Below, one piece after another: positions 14,958 to 15,955 of a stretch of DNA of 15,955 nucleotides. This stretch comes from Desulfobacteraceae bacterium (GTDB lineage Bacteria > Desulfobacterota > Desulfobacteria > Desulfobacterales > SURF-15). The notes beneath the pieces were generated by a model. That model did no database searches and was not told the DNA's origin. It saw only the letters and a program-made list of their open reading frames with translations. Each line of letters starts with the position of its first letter. The stretch's first letter is position 1. The translations under genes were made by a program, and so were the position numbers. The stretch lies in contig QZKK01000173.1 of NCBI GenBank assembly GCA_003599475.1, positions 1-15,955 of the forward strand. Reading direction: 5' to 3'.

Positions 14958-14985
14958 CTGAACACTGAACACTGAACACTGAACG
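14958..14985. repeat. Four-unit 7-bp tandem repeat array, CTGAACA
   Basis: Three ctgaaca units followed by ctgaacg. It ends 37 bases before soxD and is the fourth 7-bp array of the spacer. Confidence 0.85.
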
Positions 14986-15022
14986 CTAAAATCAAAAATC
15001 TATATCTAAAATCGGAGTTTTC

Positions 15023-15283
15023 ATGTCATTGACCATCACCTGCCCCATCTGCGGAAAGAGAAACGGGTATGAATTCCGGTTCGGCGGGGAAGAGCGGGGG
15101 CCGAGGCCCGAGGAAGCGGGGCTGAGCCCCGAAGCCTGGTGCGATTACGTCCACATGCGGAACAATACGGCCGGTGTTCAGAAAGAATGGTGGTTCCACA
15201 GGGACGGATGCGGCGCATGGTTTACCGTTTGCCGGAACACCTTGACCAATCTCGAGGCGGCCGAAGCGGAGGCAAGGAGATGA
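15023..15283 (+). CDS. soxD: Sarcosine-oxidase-like delta subunit, zinc protein
   Basis: An 86-residue protein matching the small delta subunit of heterotetrameric sarcosine oxidase. The zinc ligands are all present: Cys7 and Cys10 in 'CPICGKRN', then His59 and Cys63 in 'WWFHRDGCGAWF'. This agrees with the Cys-Cys-His-Cys site of the characterised subunit. 'EAWCDYVHMRNNTAG' is the family's conserved centre. The ATG follows CGGAG. Its stop overlaps the soxA start (ATGA), so the two are translationally coupled, while soxB lies beyond a long repeat spacer. Confidence 0.92.
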   Translation: MSLTITCPICGKRNGYEFRFGGEERGPRPEEAGLSPEAWCDYVHMRNNTAGVQKEWWFHRDGCGAWFTVCRNTLTNLEAAEAEARR

Positions 15284-15955
15284 GCCGGTTGACTGCGCTC
15301 CCAACGCTTCGGATTCGACCCGAAGAGCCCGTGTCCTTCCACTACAGGAACAAACGCCATATCGGTATGGCGGGCGATACCGTTGCCACCGCGCTTTATG
15401 CCGGAGGTGTCCGCATTTTTTCGAGAAGCCTCAAGTACCACCGACCCCGTGGGCTTTACAGCCTGGACAGAGAGTGCAGCAACAGTTTTCTTTCCATCGA
15501 CGGCATCCCCAATGTCTCCGGCGAAACGACCCTTGTCCGGCAAGGTATGAGGGTCGAACCGCAGAACATCCTGGGAAGCCCGGAAACCGACTTTCTGGGG
15601 TTTTGGGACAGGTTTTCCTTCGCCATGCCGGCCGGCTTCTACTACCGCTTCATGCACAAGCCCTATCGACTCTGGCCTTTCTTTATCCGTTTGATCCGGA
15701 AGGCGGCAGGCATCGGGGTGCTTTCCCCGGAATTCCGGATGAAGGGAAGCTACGACGAGATCTATCCCAATACGGATGTCTGCATCATCGGAGGCGGACC
15801 GGCCGGGATGTCTGCGGCATTGGCCGCAGCCGGCAAGGGGCTCCGGGTGATCCTGCTGGAAGCCAGACCCTGGCTGGGCGGATTTTTCGACTGGCGTGCG
15901 GCGGAAAGCCCCGGGGGCACCCCCCTTTTTGAAAGAGCCCGGAATCTCGAAAAGA
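15280..15955 (+). CDS. soxA: Sarcosine-oxidase-like alpha subunit, N-terminal part (cut by window end)
   Basis: The frame is open from the ATG at 15280 to the window edge, 225 codons, with no stop. It starts with a ferredoxin-like domain: 'GMAGDTVATALYAGGVRIFSRSLKYHRPRG' (29-58), a hallmark of SoxA and related opine or cyanide-forming dehydrogenases. Only one cysteine (66) follows in this domain, so a [2Fe-2S] cluster is not expected, as in SoxA. A linker leads to the NAD-binding fold 'DVCIIGGGPAGMSAALAAAG' (166-185) and 'LLEARPWLGGFFDWR'. The remaining NAD, Zn-contact and folate-binding parts should lie beyond the window. The start overlaps soxD by four bases. Confidence 0.92.
   Translation, partial: MSRLTALPTLRIRPEEPVSFHYRNKRHIGMAGDTVATALYAGGVRIFSRSLKYHRPRGLYSLDRECSNSFLSIDGIPNVSGETTLVRQGMRVEPQNILGSPETDFLGFWDRFSFAMPAGFYYRFMHKPYRLWPFFIRLIRKAAGIGVLSPEFRMKGSYDEIYPNTDVCIIGGGPAGMSAALAAAGKGLRVILLEARPWLGGFFDWRAAESPGGTPLFERARNLEK

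Noticed and set aside
14605..14979. Minus-strand frame (124 codons) with a cysteine/tryptophan-rich 7-residue periodicity
   Set aside because: The periodic peptide is simply the translation of the 7-bp DNA repeat (21 bp gives seven codons). There is no ribosome site, and the rest overlaps the soxB end.
14675..14985. Possible CRISPR array
   Set aside because: The repeats are 7 bp, directly adjacent and without unique spacers; no cas gene is present.

Overview
The window looks like a chromosomal stretch from a moderately GC-rich Gram-negative bacterium. The mix of tripartite tricarboxylate (TTT) and TRAP transporters, a URO-D-fold protein, a sarcosine-oxidase-like cluster and repeat-laden spacers suggests a Desulfobacterota-type (deltaproteobacterial) genome. 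That assignment is inference from gene content; no rRNA or tRNA is present to test it.

Layout. Bases 1-150 hold the last 49 codons of a rightward gene, probably an AAA-type ATPase. Bases 260-3334 carry a leftward TTT operon in the order tctC-tctB-tctA, with a perfect 14-bp stem hairpin between the binding-protein gene and tctB. Bases 3779-7777 carry a leftward TRAP operon (dctP-dctQ-dctM) ending in a URO-D-superfamily gene; it too has a hairpin directly after the binding-protein gene. A 440-bp divergent spacer with back-to-back TTGACA promoters separates it from a second, rightward TTT operon (8218-11205). A small stand-alone protein made of two topoisomerase-type zinc repeats follows (11285-11926). 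A convergent RpiR-family regulator lies at 12020-12910. A 544-bp AT-rich spacer then leads into a sarcosine-oxidase-like set: soxB (13455-14675), soxD (15023-15283) and the start of soxA (15280 to the window end).

How the genes may work together. Three binding-protein-dependent secondary transporters for organic anions, together with FAD/FMN oxidoreductase subunits for an N-methyl or imino compound, look like an uptake-and-oxidation region for small organic acids or amino-acid-like solutes. The RpiR regulator has a sugar-phosphate-type (SIS) sensing domain and is divergent from soxB, so it is the obvious candidate regulator. No substrate can be fixed from the sequence.

The least expected structure lies in the spacers. 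The soxB-soxD gap is built largely from successive arrays of different 7-bp repeats, and related or similar 7-bp arrays occur in two or three other spacers of the window. I see no defence system, phage, insertion sequence or CRISPR array.
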